From Actinomyces marmotae (lineage in GTDB: Bacteria; Actinomycetota; Actinomycetes; Actinomycetales; Actinomycetaceae), in NCBI RefSeq assembly GCF_013177295.1, contig NZ_CP053642.1, forward strand, positions 1,798,001 through 1,862,000: DNA of 64,000 bases, in the 5' to 3' direction. The translations under genes were made by a program, and so were the position numbers. Shown here piece by piece: positions 18,935 to 25,579 of the stretch. The notes beneath the pieces are model-generated. The model was not told where the DNA came from and searched no databases. It saw only the letters and a program-made list of their open reading frames with translations. Each line of letters opens with the position of its first letter. Position 1 is the first letter of the stretch.

Positions 18935-19008
18935 TCGGGCTGGCGGGATTTGAACCCGCGATCTCCTGCTCCCAAAGCAGGCGCGCTACCAAGCTGCGCT
19001 ACAGCCCG
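18935..19008 (-). tRNA. tRNA-Pro (anticodon TGG)
   Basis: The reverse complement folds as a cloverleaf: acceptor CGGGCTG pairs with CAGCCCG, the anticodon stem CCTGC/GCAGG encloses the loop TTTGGGA with anticodon TGG, and the T arm is GCGGG-TTCAAAT-CCCGC. The discriminator is A and the CCA end is not encoded. Confidence 0.95.
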
Positions 19009-19061
19009 AGGATGCGGCAGCGGGGCGGCCCTCCGTGGAGGGCGCCCCGCTGGCCTCATCG

Positions 19062-19132
19062 AGCGGGTGACGGGAATCGAACCCGCGCAATCTGCTTGGA
19101 AGGCAGAGGCTCTACCATTGAGCTACACCCGC
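19062..19132 (-). tRNA. tRNA-Gly (anticodon TCC)
   Basis: The reverse complement has acceptor GCGGGTG pairing with CACCCGC, the D-arm GTAGCTCAATGGTAGAGC, an anticodon stem TCTGC/GCAGA with loop CTTCCAA and anticodon TCC, and a T loop TTCGATT. Length 71 nt is normal for tRNA-Gly. The CCA is not encoded. It lies 53 bp from tRNA-Pro on the same strand. Confidence 0.95.
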
Positions 19133-19165
19133 AGAAGGCGGACGGCGCCACCGTCCGCTGCCGCG

Positions 19166-19330
19166 TCAGTGCTCGAGAAGACCGGTCTTGTAGGCCTTCA
19201 CCAGACGACGGGGCACGCTGATCTCACGGCCGTTCACCTTGATGGTGTCGAGCTGGGGGAGCTCGGCCTTCCACTGCGAGCGGCGGTTGCGGGTGTTGCT
19301 GCGGGACATCTTCCGCTTCGGCACTGCCAT
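19166..19330 (-). CDS. rpmF: 50S ribosomal protein L32
   Basis: A 54-residue L32 with the diagnostic start [20 protein letters not shown] and an end with [14 protein letters not shown]. It has no cysteines, so it is the zinc-free form usual in actinobacteria instead of the CxxC form of many other bacteria. An AGGAG lies 9 nt before the ATG. It sits upstream of the tRNA-Gly and tRNA-Pro genes on the same strand and could be co-transcribed with them. Confidence 0.95.
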   Translation of the reverse strand: MAVPKRKMSRSNTRNRRSQWKAELPQLDTIKVNGREISVPRRLVKAYKTGLLEH

Positions 19331-19732
19331 GGGCCCGCTCCTCTCAAACTCCTTGGGATCTTCCGATCCCGGCAAACAGGACCAGGGGACACCATAGCCA
19401 GTCAGCACGAGCCGCTTCCAGTTGACGACGGCGCCCAGAGCTGTGACATCGGTCCCGTCAGCCCTCCGCGGCCGCGGGCCCGCCAACGAGGGGACCCCGG
19501 TGACGCCGGTGGGGCGCGTCAGCCCTCCGCGGCCGCACCGCCACCATTGCCCCACGGCCACTGCCGCACCGCGGCCAATGCCCTGCGACCGCTGACCCCC
19601 AGCCGCTGCCGCCGCACCGCCGCTGTCCCGCCACCACTGCCCAGGCCCCTTCCAGGGCGCCCCAGCACCAGTCCAGCACCAGCCCGCCACCAGCCCGGCG
19701 ATCGCCGGGGGCGCTCATGCGACCATACCGCC
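19331..19732. other. Gene-free low-complexity stretch between rpmF and the YigZ gene
   Basis: No gene is supported here. It should hold the divergent promoters of rpmF and of the IMPACT-family gene. A 19-bp direct repeat, GTCAGCCCTCCGCGGCCGC, occurs near 19456 and again near 19518. The right part is C-rich, with many CCACC and GCCGC words. Open frames crossing it are compositional artefacts. Confidence 0.5.
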
Positions 19733-20506
19733 ATGCCCGTCGAGCGCCCCATGCCCGCCAAACCCGCCCCCGCCGGCGGCCCCATTCCCGCCGCCAACCC
19801 CGCCCCCGTTGGCGGCGCCGCGCCCTATCGACTGACGCTCGCGCCGGGCGAGCAGCCTGAAACGGACCTGGAGGTCAAGCGATCCCACTTCCTGGCGCGC
19901 GCCGAGCGGGCCGATGACGAGGACGCCGCCCGCTCCTTCATCGCCCGCATCCGCTCCCGCCACCCCGACGCCCGCCACCATTGCTCCGCCTTCATCGTCC
20001 CCCAGCCGGGCGCCTCCCCTGCCTCCCTTGCCTCCCCCGGCTCCCCCGCGATCGAGCGCTCCAGCGACGACGGCGAGCCCTCGGGCACAGCCGGCCAGCC
20101 GATCCTGGAGGTCCTGCGGGGCAGCGGGCTGACCGGGGCGGCCGTCGTCGTCACCCGCTACTTCGGGGGGACCCTGCTGGGCACCGGCGGGCTCGTGCGC
20201 GCCTACTCCGAGGCCGCCTCCCAGGCCCTCGCCGCGGCCGCGCGCGTGAGCATCAGCGAGCGGGCGCTGTGGGAGGTGCGGGTGCCGGTGGCGCGGGCCG
20301 GCCGCCTGGAGGCCGAGTTGCGCGCCGCGGGGTCGGCCGACGGCGCACTGGCCGTGGAGGGCACGTCCTGGGGAGCGAGCGACGCCGTCATCCTCCTATC
20401 CACGTCGGTCGGCGCCCCCTCCCCCGACGAACTCATCGCCTCGCTCACCGCGGGCAGCGCCAGGCCGGCCCCGGCCGGCACGAGACTGGTCGAATCACCT
20501 CTGTGA
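19733..20506 (+). CDS. IMPACT/YigZ family protein
   Basis: A 257-residue member of the UPF0029/YigZ (IMPACT) family. After a Pro/Ala-rich first 30 residues it has VKRSHFLARAER, then HHCSAFIV, SDDGEPSGTAGQPI and VVVTRYFGGTLLGTGGLVRA, the ordered family signatures. Bacterial members have no firmly proven role; eukaryotic relatives modulate Gcn2 in translation control. The start at 19733 is the first ATG in the frame after the low-complexity stretch; 19751 is an alternative. The residues of about 95-107 (ASPASLASPGS) are a short local expansion between two conserved motifs. Confidence 0.87.
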   Translation: MPVERPMPAKPAPAGGPIPAANPAPVGGAAPYRLTLAPGEQPETDLEVKRSHFLARAERADDEDAARSFIARIRSRHPDARHHCSAFIVPQPGASPASLASPGSPAIERSSDDGEPSGTAGQPILEVLRGSGLTGAAVVVTRYFGGTLLGTGGLVRAYSEAASQALAAAARVSISERALWEVRVPVARAGRLEAELRAAGSADGALAVEGTSWGASDAVILLSTSVGAPSPDELIASLTAGSARPAPAGTRLVESPL

Positions 20507-20586
20507 TCACCCGCCTGAGCTGCGCCCGGGGCTTCCCCCTCTCCGCTGACGGCGGATCGGGCCCGCTCACTATCCGAGCCGCTTGA

Positions 20587-20603
20587 CGCCCCCCACCGGG
20601 GCG
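20587..20603 (+). terminator. Possible terminator after the YigZ gene
   Basis: A short GC hairpin, CGCCCC pairing with GGGGCG around a 5-nt loop, 80 bp after the stop. There is no T-run, so termination strength is uncertain. Confidence 0.4.
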
Positions 20604-20675
20604 GCATTAGGGTCTATCCCACAGCGCCCGTTGTTATGTCGCATTCACGGCGCCATTCGCGAGAGGAGGACCCCC

Positions 20676-20741
20676 ATGATGCCCGTGCCGGCCACGTGCC
20701 TCATGCGCGAGATGTCCGCCTCCTGCAGCCTGTGTCGATAG
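20676..20741 (+). CDS. Cysteine-containing leader peptide upstream of cysK
   Basis: A 21-codon frame with its own strong ribosome-binding site (AGGAGG, 6 nt before the ATG). It encodes MMPVPATCLMREMSASCSLCR, with cysteines at 8, 17 and 20, the last two just before the stop. It ends about 200 bp before cysK, and the region between can form GC-rich stems. Actinobacterial sulfur and cysteine operons often have such Cys leader peptides, where slow translation when cysteinyl-tRNA is scarce favours expression downstream. Position, ribosome-binding site and cysteine placement all support attenuation control; no experiment is available. Confidence 0.75.
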   Translation: MMPVPATCLMREMSASCSLCR

Positions 20742-20938
20742 AGCGCCAGGCTCCTCAAGACGTGCGCGCGTCGCTGCGCGCATGCCCGGCGCTCCGGGAC
20801 CGCAGGCCCCTCGACCATTCCTGCACCATCGCGGCCGCGAACCGCCCCATCATTCCTCACCATCCTCCGCCTCCCGGACGCCCCCGAGCGCGTCAGCGCG
20901 ATGGGCCCGGAGCACCATTCACACCTCAAGGAGAACCC
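20742..20938 (+). promoter_or_regulatory. Putative attenuator region between the Cys leader and cysK
   Basis: Untranslated stretch with competing stem candidates: GCGCGC pairs across a short loop in the 20763-20779 area, and GCGCC near 20742 can pair with the GGCGC near 20788. AAGGAG (20929-20934) is the cysK ribosome-binding site. Whether the choice between stems controls transcription or translation cannot be told by eye. Confidence 0.4.
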
Positions 20939-21877
20939 ATGTCCCACGCATCCTCCATCGCCGAGAACGTCACCGACCTCGTCGGCTCCACCCCGCTGGT
21001 CCGCATCAACCGCGTCATCTCCGGCCCCGCCACGGTCCTGGCCAAGGTCGAGGCCTTCGAGCCCGCCAGCAGCGTCAAGGACCGCATCGCCCTGTCGATC
21101 GTGCGCGCGGCCGAGGCCTCCGGACAGCTCAAGCCCGGCGGGACCATCATCGAGGCCACGAGCGGCAACACCGGCGTCGGCCTGTCCATGGTCGGGGCCG
21201 CCCTGGGCTACAAGGTCATCATCACGATGCCGGAGACCTTCTCCAAGGAGCGCCGGGCCCTCATGCGCGCCTTTGGCGCCGAGCTGGTCCTGACCACCGA
21301 GGGCGGGGTGGCCGGGGCCGCCAAGCGCGCCGCCGAGATCCAGGCCGCCACCCCAAACTCGATCCTGGCGTCCCAGTTCACCAACCCGGCCAACCCCAAG
21401 GTCCACCGTGAGACCACCGCCCGCGAGATCATCGAGGCCACCGGCGGAAAGATCGACGTCTTCGTCGCGGGCATCGGCACCGGCGGCACGCTCACCGGCG
21501 TGGGCACGGTGCTGCGCAAGGAGCTGCCGGACGTCAAGATCTTCGGCATCGAGCCCGCCGAGTCCCCCTTCCTCCAGGAGGGCAACTGGAACCCGCACAA
21601 GATCCAGGGCCTGGGCGCGAACATCGTCCCGGAGGTCCTCGACCAGGGGATCTGGGACGAGCTCCTGCACGTCTCCTCCGACGACGCCCTGGCCTACGCC
21701 CGCCGCGCCGCGCGCGAGGAGGGCCTGCTCGTGGGCATCTCCTCCGGAGCCGCCCTGGCGGGTGCCGACCTGCTCTCCCAGCGCCCGGAGCTGGAGGGCA
21801 AGACGATCGTCACCGTCCTTCCTGACACCGGCGAACGTTACCTCTCCACGCCGCTGTACGCCGAGTACCTCAACTGA
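20939..21877 (+). CDS. cysK: O-acetylserine sulfhydrylase (cysteine synthase A)
   Basis: A 312-residue PLP enzyme that makes cysteine from O-acetylserine and sulfide. PLP lysine K47 sits in SSVKDR, the substrate loop TSGNTG is at 74-79, the phosphate-binding GIGTGGT is near 180, and the C-terminus has ISSGAAL. Length and motifs fit CysK well. AAGGAG precedes the ATG. It is followed by cysE on the same strand, giving the two-step route from serine to cysteine, and preceded by the Cys leader peptide that probably controls both. Confidence 0.95.
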   Translation: MSHASSIAENVTDLVGSTPLVRINRVISGPATVLAKVEAFEPASSVKDRIALSIVRAAEASGQLKPGGTIIEATSGNTGVGLSMVGAALGYKVIITMPETFSKERRALMRAFGAELVLTTEGGVAGAAKRAAEIQAATPNSILASQFTNPANPKVHRETTAREIIEATGGKIDVFVAGIGTGGTLTGVGTVLRKELPDVKIFGIEPAESPFLQEGNWNPHKIQGLGANIVPEVLDQGIWDELLHVSSDDALAYARRAAREEGLLVGISSGAALAGADLLSQRPELEGKTIVTVLPDTGERYLSTPLYAEYLN

Positions 21878-21884
21878 GCCGCCC

Positions 21885-21976
21885 GTCGCCCCACAACGCC
21901 TGAGGGCGCGCCCCAGGTCGACGGCGGTGGTCCCGGGAACAGGATCATCGCCGTCGGCGTTGGGGCATGGGGCGAC
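21885..21976 (+). other. Nested inverted repeats between cysK and cysE
   Basis: An outer imperfect pair, GTCGCCCCACAACGCC with GGCGTTGGGGC...GGGGCGAC, encloses a perfect inner pair CGACGGCG (21919-21926) with CGCCGTCG (21949-21956). Together they can form a long extended stem starting 8 nt after the cysK stop. It could be a partial terminator or an mRNA-stability element that sets the cysK to cysE ratio. Confidence 0.5.
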
Positions 21977-22030
21977 GGCGCGAGCCGCCCCCCGCGCCCG
22001 ATCGGGGCGCCCCACCGACCGAGGAGAGTC

Positions 22031-22606
22031 ATGTCCCACAGCCACCGCTCCCTACTGGCGCAGGCCAAGGAGGACCTCGCCACCGCGCGGCGCAGGGACC
22101 CGGCCGCCCGGACGAGCGCCGAGGTCGCCCTCCTCTACCCCGGTGTTCACGCCGTGTGGGCCTACCGGGCCGCGCACCGGCTGTGGAACGGCGGGCACCG
22201 CTTCGCCGCCCGCGCCCTGTCCCAGGCCGCCCGCAATCTCACCGGCATCGAGATCCACCCCGCCGCCAAGATCGGCGAGCGCTTCTTCATCGACCACGGC
22301 ATGGGGGTGGTCATCGGCGAGACCGCGGAGGTGGGCGACGACGTCCTCATGTACCACGGGGTCACGCTCGGCGGGGTCTCCATGAACCCCGGCAAGCGCC
22401 ACCCCACGATCGGCAACAACGTGCAGATCGGGGCCGGGGCGAAAGTGCTGGGGCCGGTCACCGTGGAGGACGGCGCGAAGATCGGCGCCAACGCGGTGCT
22501 CATCAAGAACGTCCCCCAGGGGCATGTCGCGGTCGGCGTGCCCAGCCGCGTGCGCGACCCCAAGGTCGATCCCGAACTCATGACCGATCCCACCATCTAC
22601 ATCTGA
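22031..22606 (+). CDS. cysE: Serine O-acetyltransferase
   Basis: A 191-residue left-handed beta-helix acetyltransferase of the short (EpsC/actinobacterial) CysE type. It has [11 protein letters not shown], then [18 protein letters not shown] with the catalytic His/Asp region, and hexapeptide repeats up to VPSRVRDP. It makes O-acetylserine from serine and acetyl-CoA for CysK. GAGGAGAG precedes the ATG. It is 153 bp downstream of cysK, the gap being filled by an inverted-repeat structure. Confidence 0.95.
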   Translation: MSHSHRSLLAQAKEDLATARRRDPAARTSAEVALLYPGVHAVWAYRAAHRLWNGGHRFAARALSQAARNLTGIEIHPAAKIGERFFIDHGMGVVIGETAEVGDDVLMYHGVTLGGVSMNPGKRHPTIGNNVQIGAGAKVLGPVTVEDGAKIGANAVLIKNVPQGHVAVGVPSRVRDPKVDPELMTDPTIYI

Positions 22607-22612
22607 CCGGCG

Positions 22613-22700
22613 CCCGCCCCGCGCGCCGGGGCCGCGAGGCCGTCCGGCCGGGCCCGCCCCGCGCGCCGACGCCGCGAGGCCGTCCGGCCGGGCCCGCCCC
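22613..22700. repeat. Tandem 40-bp repeat after cysE
   Basis: Two nearly identical 40-bp copies (22613-22652 and 22653-22692) begin CCCGCCCCGCGCGCCG and differ at two or three bases; a third begins at 22693 and stops after about 10 bp. Each copy contains GAGGCCGTCCGGCCGG, which can fold on itself, so the tandem may act in ending cysE transcription. Confidence 0.7.
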
Positions 22701-22797
22701 GCACTGCCGGGGCTCCGCCCGGGGCGCTGCCGGGACTCCGCTTAGGCGCCCACCAGCCCACCGGCCCATCGCCCGCCCGGGGCGGATGGGAGCGGCG

Positions 22798-23808
22798 TCA
22801 GGCGCGCTGGCAGGCCGGGCACCAGAAGAGACGGCGCCCGGCGACCTCCCGCTGCGCGATCGGCGTCCCGCAGCGCAGGCAGGGGCGCCCGGCGCGGTGA
22901 TACACGTACCAGCGGGCGGCCTCCGGATCATCCTCGGGCAGCGGTGAGGGGACGTCGTCGAGGTCGACGGTCGTGATGAACCCCGTGGCCACCCCGTACT
23001 CCATGAGGGGGACCAGGTCGTCCCACACCGCCCTCAGACGCGCCAGGCTCACCCGGTTGCCCGCCCTGAAGGGGCTGATGCCGCAGCGGAAGAGCGTCTC
23101 GGCGCGGTAGATGTTGCCCGCGCCGGCCAGCACCGACTGGTCCATGAGCAGCTCGCCGATCGCCTTGCGGCGCGCCCGGGCCGAGGCCACGAAGGCCTCC
23201 CGCTGTCCGTCGGCGCGAAGCGGGTCGGGGCCGAGGCGACGGCGAACCGCCGCCACCCCCTCGGCGTCGATCACCTCACAGGCGCTCGGCCCGGTCAGGT
23301 CCGCCACCCCGTGCTCACCGAGCAGGCGCAGCCGGACGGCGCCGCGCGGCTCGGGCGGCACCCACGCCCCTGGCTGGGCGCTGGGCGCGCCGGCCCCATG
23401 GCCCGCGCCGCCGTCGGCGTCCTCGGCGCCTCCCGCCAGGCCCGCCAGCGCCGATCCGCCACCGCCGCGCAGGGCGTGCTCCCCGCGCTCCCCCACCTTC
23501 CGCCTGGGCGCCCCGATGGCGTGCGGGGCGGTGAAGCGGGAGTCGCCGTCGAAGGTCCATGAACCGTACAGCCCCAGGTGGATACGCAGCCAGACGACGG
23601 CGCTGTCGCCCACCGGCACATCGGCGCGGGGCGCGAAGGCGGTGAAGAGGTGCTTGCCGTGGGCCTGCGCCTCCAGGAGGACCCGGCCATCGAGGAGGGC
23701 GGCCCCGGCGGCGAAGCGGCCCTGGGGCGAGGAGACTCTCAGCGCCTGCCCGCCGTAGAGCTCGGTGAGGGCGGCGGCGAGTCGGTGGATGGTGTGTCCT
23801 TCGGGCAT
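22798..23808 (-). CDS. nei2: Nei2-type DNA glycosylase/AP lyase
   Basis: A 336-residue Fpg/Nei-family repair glycosylase. The mature N-terminal proline nucleophile P2 and E3 are in MPEGHTIHRL, K52 is in AHGKHLF, the H2TH region is GAGNIYRAE, and the C-terminal zinc finger is CLRC...CPAC. The MPEGHT start decides the start over longer in-frame options. A Gly/Ala-rich insertion of about 50 residues (roughly 98-147) splits the N-terminal domain and is probably a disordered loop. TACGGT lies 6 nt before the ATG, so the mRNA is probably leaderless. Substrate is likely oxidised pyrimidines. Confidence 0.9.
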   Translation of the reverse strand: MPEGHTIHRLAAALTELYGGQALRVSSPQGRFAAGAALLDGRVLLEAQAHGKHLFTAFAPRADVPVGDSAVVWLRIHLGLYGSWTFDGDSRFTAPHAIGAPRRKVGERGEHALRGGGGSALAGLAGGAEDADGGAGHGAGAPSAQPGAWVPPEPRGAVRLRLLGEHGVADLTGPSACEVIDAEGVAAVRRRLGPDPLRADGQREAFVASARARRKAIGELLMDQSVLAGAGNIYRAETLFRCGISPFRAGNRVSLARLRAVWDDLVPLMEYGVATGFITTVDLDDVPSPLPEDDPEAARWYVYHRAGRPCLRCGTPIAQREVAGRRLFWCPACQRA

Positions 23809-23814
23809 GGGCCG

Positions 23815-23820
23815 ACCGTA
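23815..23820 (-). promoter_or_regulatory. -10 element of a leaderless promoter for nei2
   Basis: On the minus strand TACGGT fits the actinobacterial TANNNT -10 and ends 6 nt before the ATG, placing transcription start at or next to the start codon. No ribosome-binding site is present. Confidence 0.55.
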
Positions 23821-23866
23821 CCCGCGCGCGGCCCGCGCCCGCGCGCCGGCGGTGAGGGGCGGGGCG

Positions 23867-24976
23867 TCAGAGGCGGTCCCGCAGGTAGCCGGCGACCGCC
23901 TCGCGCATGTTCTCCGGGCCTCGGGCCAGGGCTTGGGCCAGCGGCTCATCGGGGGACCCCACCTTGACGAGGTCGCGAACGCCGTGGTCGAGGAGGGCCT
24001 CCGCGCCGGGCTTGATCCGTCCCGCGAGGACGACGCACGGAACGCCCTCCTGGCGGGCCAGGCGGGCCACGCCCGCGGGCGCCTTGCCGTTGAGGGTCTG
24101 CTCGTCGACGGAGCCCTCCCCGGTTAGGACGAGGTCGGCCCGCGCGATCGCGTCGCGCAGCCCGATGGCCTCGGCGACGAGCTCGACGCCGGGGCGCATG
24201 CTCGCGCCGAGGAAGGCGCTCAGCGCGAAGCCGAGCCCCCCGGCCGCCCCGGCCCCCGGCTGCGCCGCCTCGGCCCGCGCGCCGGTGAGCTCGGCGAGGC
24301 GGGCGAGGCGGGCGTCGAGGATCCCCACCATGTCGGCGCTGACGCCCTTCTGGGGCCCGAACACCGCCGTCGCTCCATTGGGCCCGGTCAGCGGGTTAGT
24401 GACGTCGCAGGCCACGAGGATGGTCGCCTCGCGGGCGGCCTGGGACAGGCCCGCGAGGTCGACGCTCTCGATGAGCCCCATCCGCGCCGGCTCGGGACCG
24501 ACCGGCCCGCCCGAGGCGTCGAGGAGGCGGACGCCGAGTTCGGTGAGCATGCCCAGCCCGCCGTCGTTCGTCGCTGACCCGCCCAGGCCGATGATAAGGG
24601 TGCGGGCGCCGCCTTCCAGCGCGTGCGCCATGAGCATGCCCAGGCCGCGCGTGCTGGAGCGCAGGACGTCCCGCTCGCCCGGGGCGACTCGCTCCAGCCC
24701 GGCGCAACTGGCGACGTCCATGACGGCGCGGTCGCCGGCCAGCCCGTAGACGGCCTCGATGGGCCGCCCGAGCGCGTCGGCGCTGGGCGCGCAGACCATG
24801 TCGGCGCCCCAGGAGGCGCCGACCGCGTCGACGAACCCCTCCCCACCGTCGGACATGGGCATCAGGACGGTGCGAGCCCCGGGGACGGCGTCGCGCACGC
24901 CCTCATCCATGGCCCTGGCGGCCTGGAGCGCCGTCATGCTCTCCTTGAAGGAGTCCGGCGCGAGCACGATCCTCAT
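23867..24976 (-). CDS. glxK: Glycerate kinase
   Basis: A 369-residue type I glycerate 2-kinase (GarK/GlxK fold). It starts MRIVLAPDSFKESMTA, the family signature, then has PMSDGGEGFVDA and GLGGSATNDGG, and near the C-terminus LTGEGSVDEQTLNGK. It phosphorylates glycerate with ATP to feed 2-phosphoglycerate into glycolysis. AGGGGAG is upstream of the ATG. It lies 49 bp after rpiB on the same strand, so the two are probably one operon, and 58 bp before nei2, which seems to have its own promoter. Confidence 0.93.
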   Translation of the reverse strand: MRIVLAPDSFKESMTALQAARAMDEGVRDAVPGARTVLMPMSDGGEGFVDAVGASWGADMVCAPSADALGRPIEAVYGLAGDRAVMDVASCAGLERVAPGERDVLRSSTRGLGMLMAHALEGGARTLIIGLGGSATNDGGLGMLTELGVRLLDASGGPVGPEPARMGLIESVDLAGLSQAAREATILVACDVTNPLTGPNGATAVFGPQKGVSADMVGILDARLARLAELTGARAEAAQPGAGAAGGLGFALSAFLGASMRPGVELVAEAIGLRDAIARADLVLTGEGSVDEQTLNGKAPAGVARLARQEGVPCVVLAGRIKPGAEALLDHGVRDLVKVGSPDEPLAQALARGPENMREAVAGYLRDRL

Positions 24977-25025
24977 CGCCGCTCCCCTCTTATCGCCTCG
25001 GTGGATGGCCCGCCCCGCCCTCGCC

Positions 25026-25487
25026 TCAGGCGCGCCCTGGGCGCGCCGCCTCGTAGGCGGCCAACTGGTCGATGCGGCGCTGGTGGCGCGCCTCCCCGCT
25101 GAAGGGCTCGGCGATAAAGGCGTCGACGATCGCCAGGGCCTCCTCCAGTGAGTGCATGCGCCCGCCCACGCTCACCATGTTCGCGTCATTGTGGGCGCGG
25201 GTCAGGCGTGCCGTCTCCAGGTTCCAGGCCAGGGCGCAGCGCGCGCCGTCGACGAGGTTGGCGGCCATCTGCTCGCCGTTCCCGCTGCCACCCAGCACCA
25301 CCCCGAGGCTGCCGGGCTCGTCGACGACGGCCTGGGCCGCCTCCAGGCAGAAGGCGGGGTAGTCGTCGTCGGGGTCGTAGGAGAAGGCGCCGTGGTCGAT
25401 GACCTCATGGCCGGCGTCCTGAAGGTGGCTGACGAGGGCCTCTTTGGTCTCGTAAGCGGCGTGGTCCGTGGCGATATGGATGCGCAT
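25026..25487 (-). CDS. rpiB: Ribose-5-phosphate isomerase B
   Basis: A 153-residue RpiB/LacAB-fold isomerase interconverting ribose 5-phosphate and ribulose 5-phosphate. It starts MRIHIATDHAAYETK. The active-site strand GGSGNGEQMAAN has a glutamate in place of the catalytic cysteine of E. coli RpiB, as in mycobacterial RpiB. HNDANMVSVGGR holds the phosphate-binding and base residues. The start is set by the conserved N-terminus; no clear ribosome-binding site is seen. It is divergent from the M13 peptidase with 92 bp between starts. Confidence 0.93.
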   Translation of the reverse strand: MRIHIATDHAAYETKEALVSHLQDAGHEVIDHGAFSYDPDDDYPAFCLEAAQAVVDEPGSLGVVLGGSGNGEQMAANLVDGARCALAWNLETARLTRAHNDANMVSVGGRMHSLEEALAIVDAFIAEPFSGEARHQRRIDQLAAYEAARPGRA

Positions 25488-25567
25488 GAGCCGATTCTGC
25501 CCCAGCTCAGCGGCGCGCGCCCACCCCCGCCGGCCCACAGATGTGCGACAGGGGATGGCCCCCGGGT

Positions 25568-25573
25568 TAGGTT
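25568..25573 (+). promoter_or_regulatory. -10 element of a leaderless promoter for the M13 peptidase
   Basis: TAGGTT fits TANNNT and ends 6 nt before the ATG of the metallopeptidase. The gene has no ribosome-binding site, so a leaderless mRNA is likely. Confidence 0.55.
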
Positions 25574-25579
25574 GGGCGC

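Noticed and set aside
17693..19732. A 937-codon open frame from 17693 to 20506 covering the repeat array
   Set aside because: Only its end (from 19733) is a real gene. The rest crosses the HAIR site, 20-bp repeats whose period is not a multiple of three, and runs through two tRNA genes and rpmF on the other strand.
20782..21411. A 209-codon frame over the cysK region in another phase
   Set aside because: It is an Arg/His/Gly-rich shadow of cysK, which has all its catalytic motifs in its own frame.
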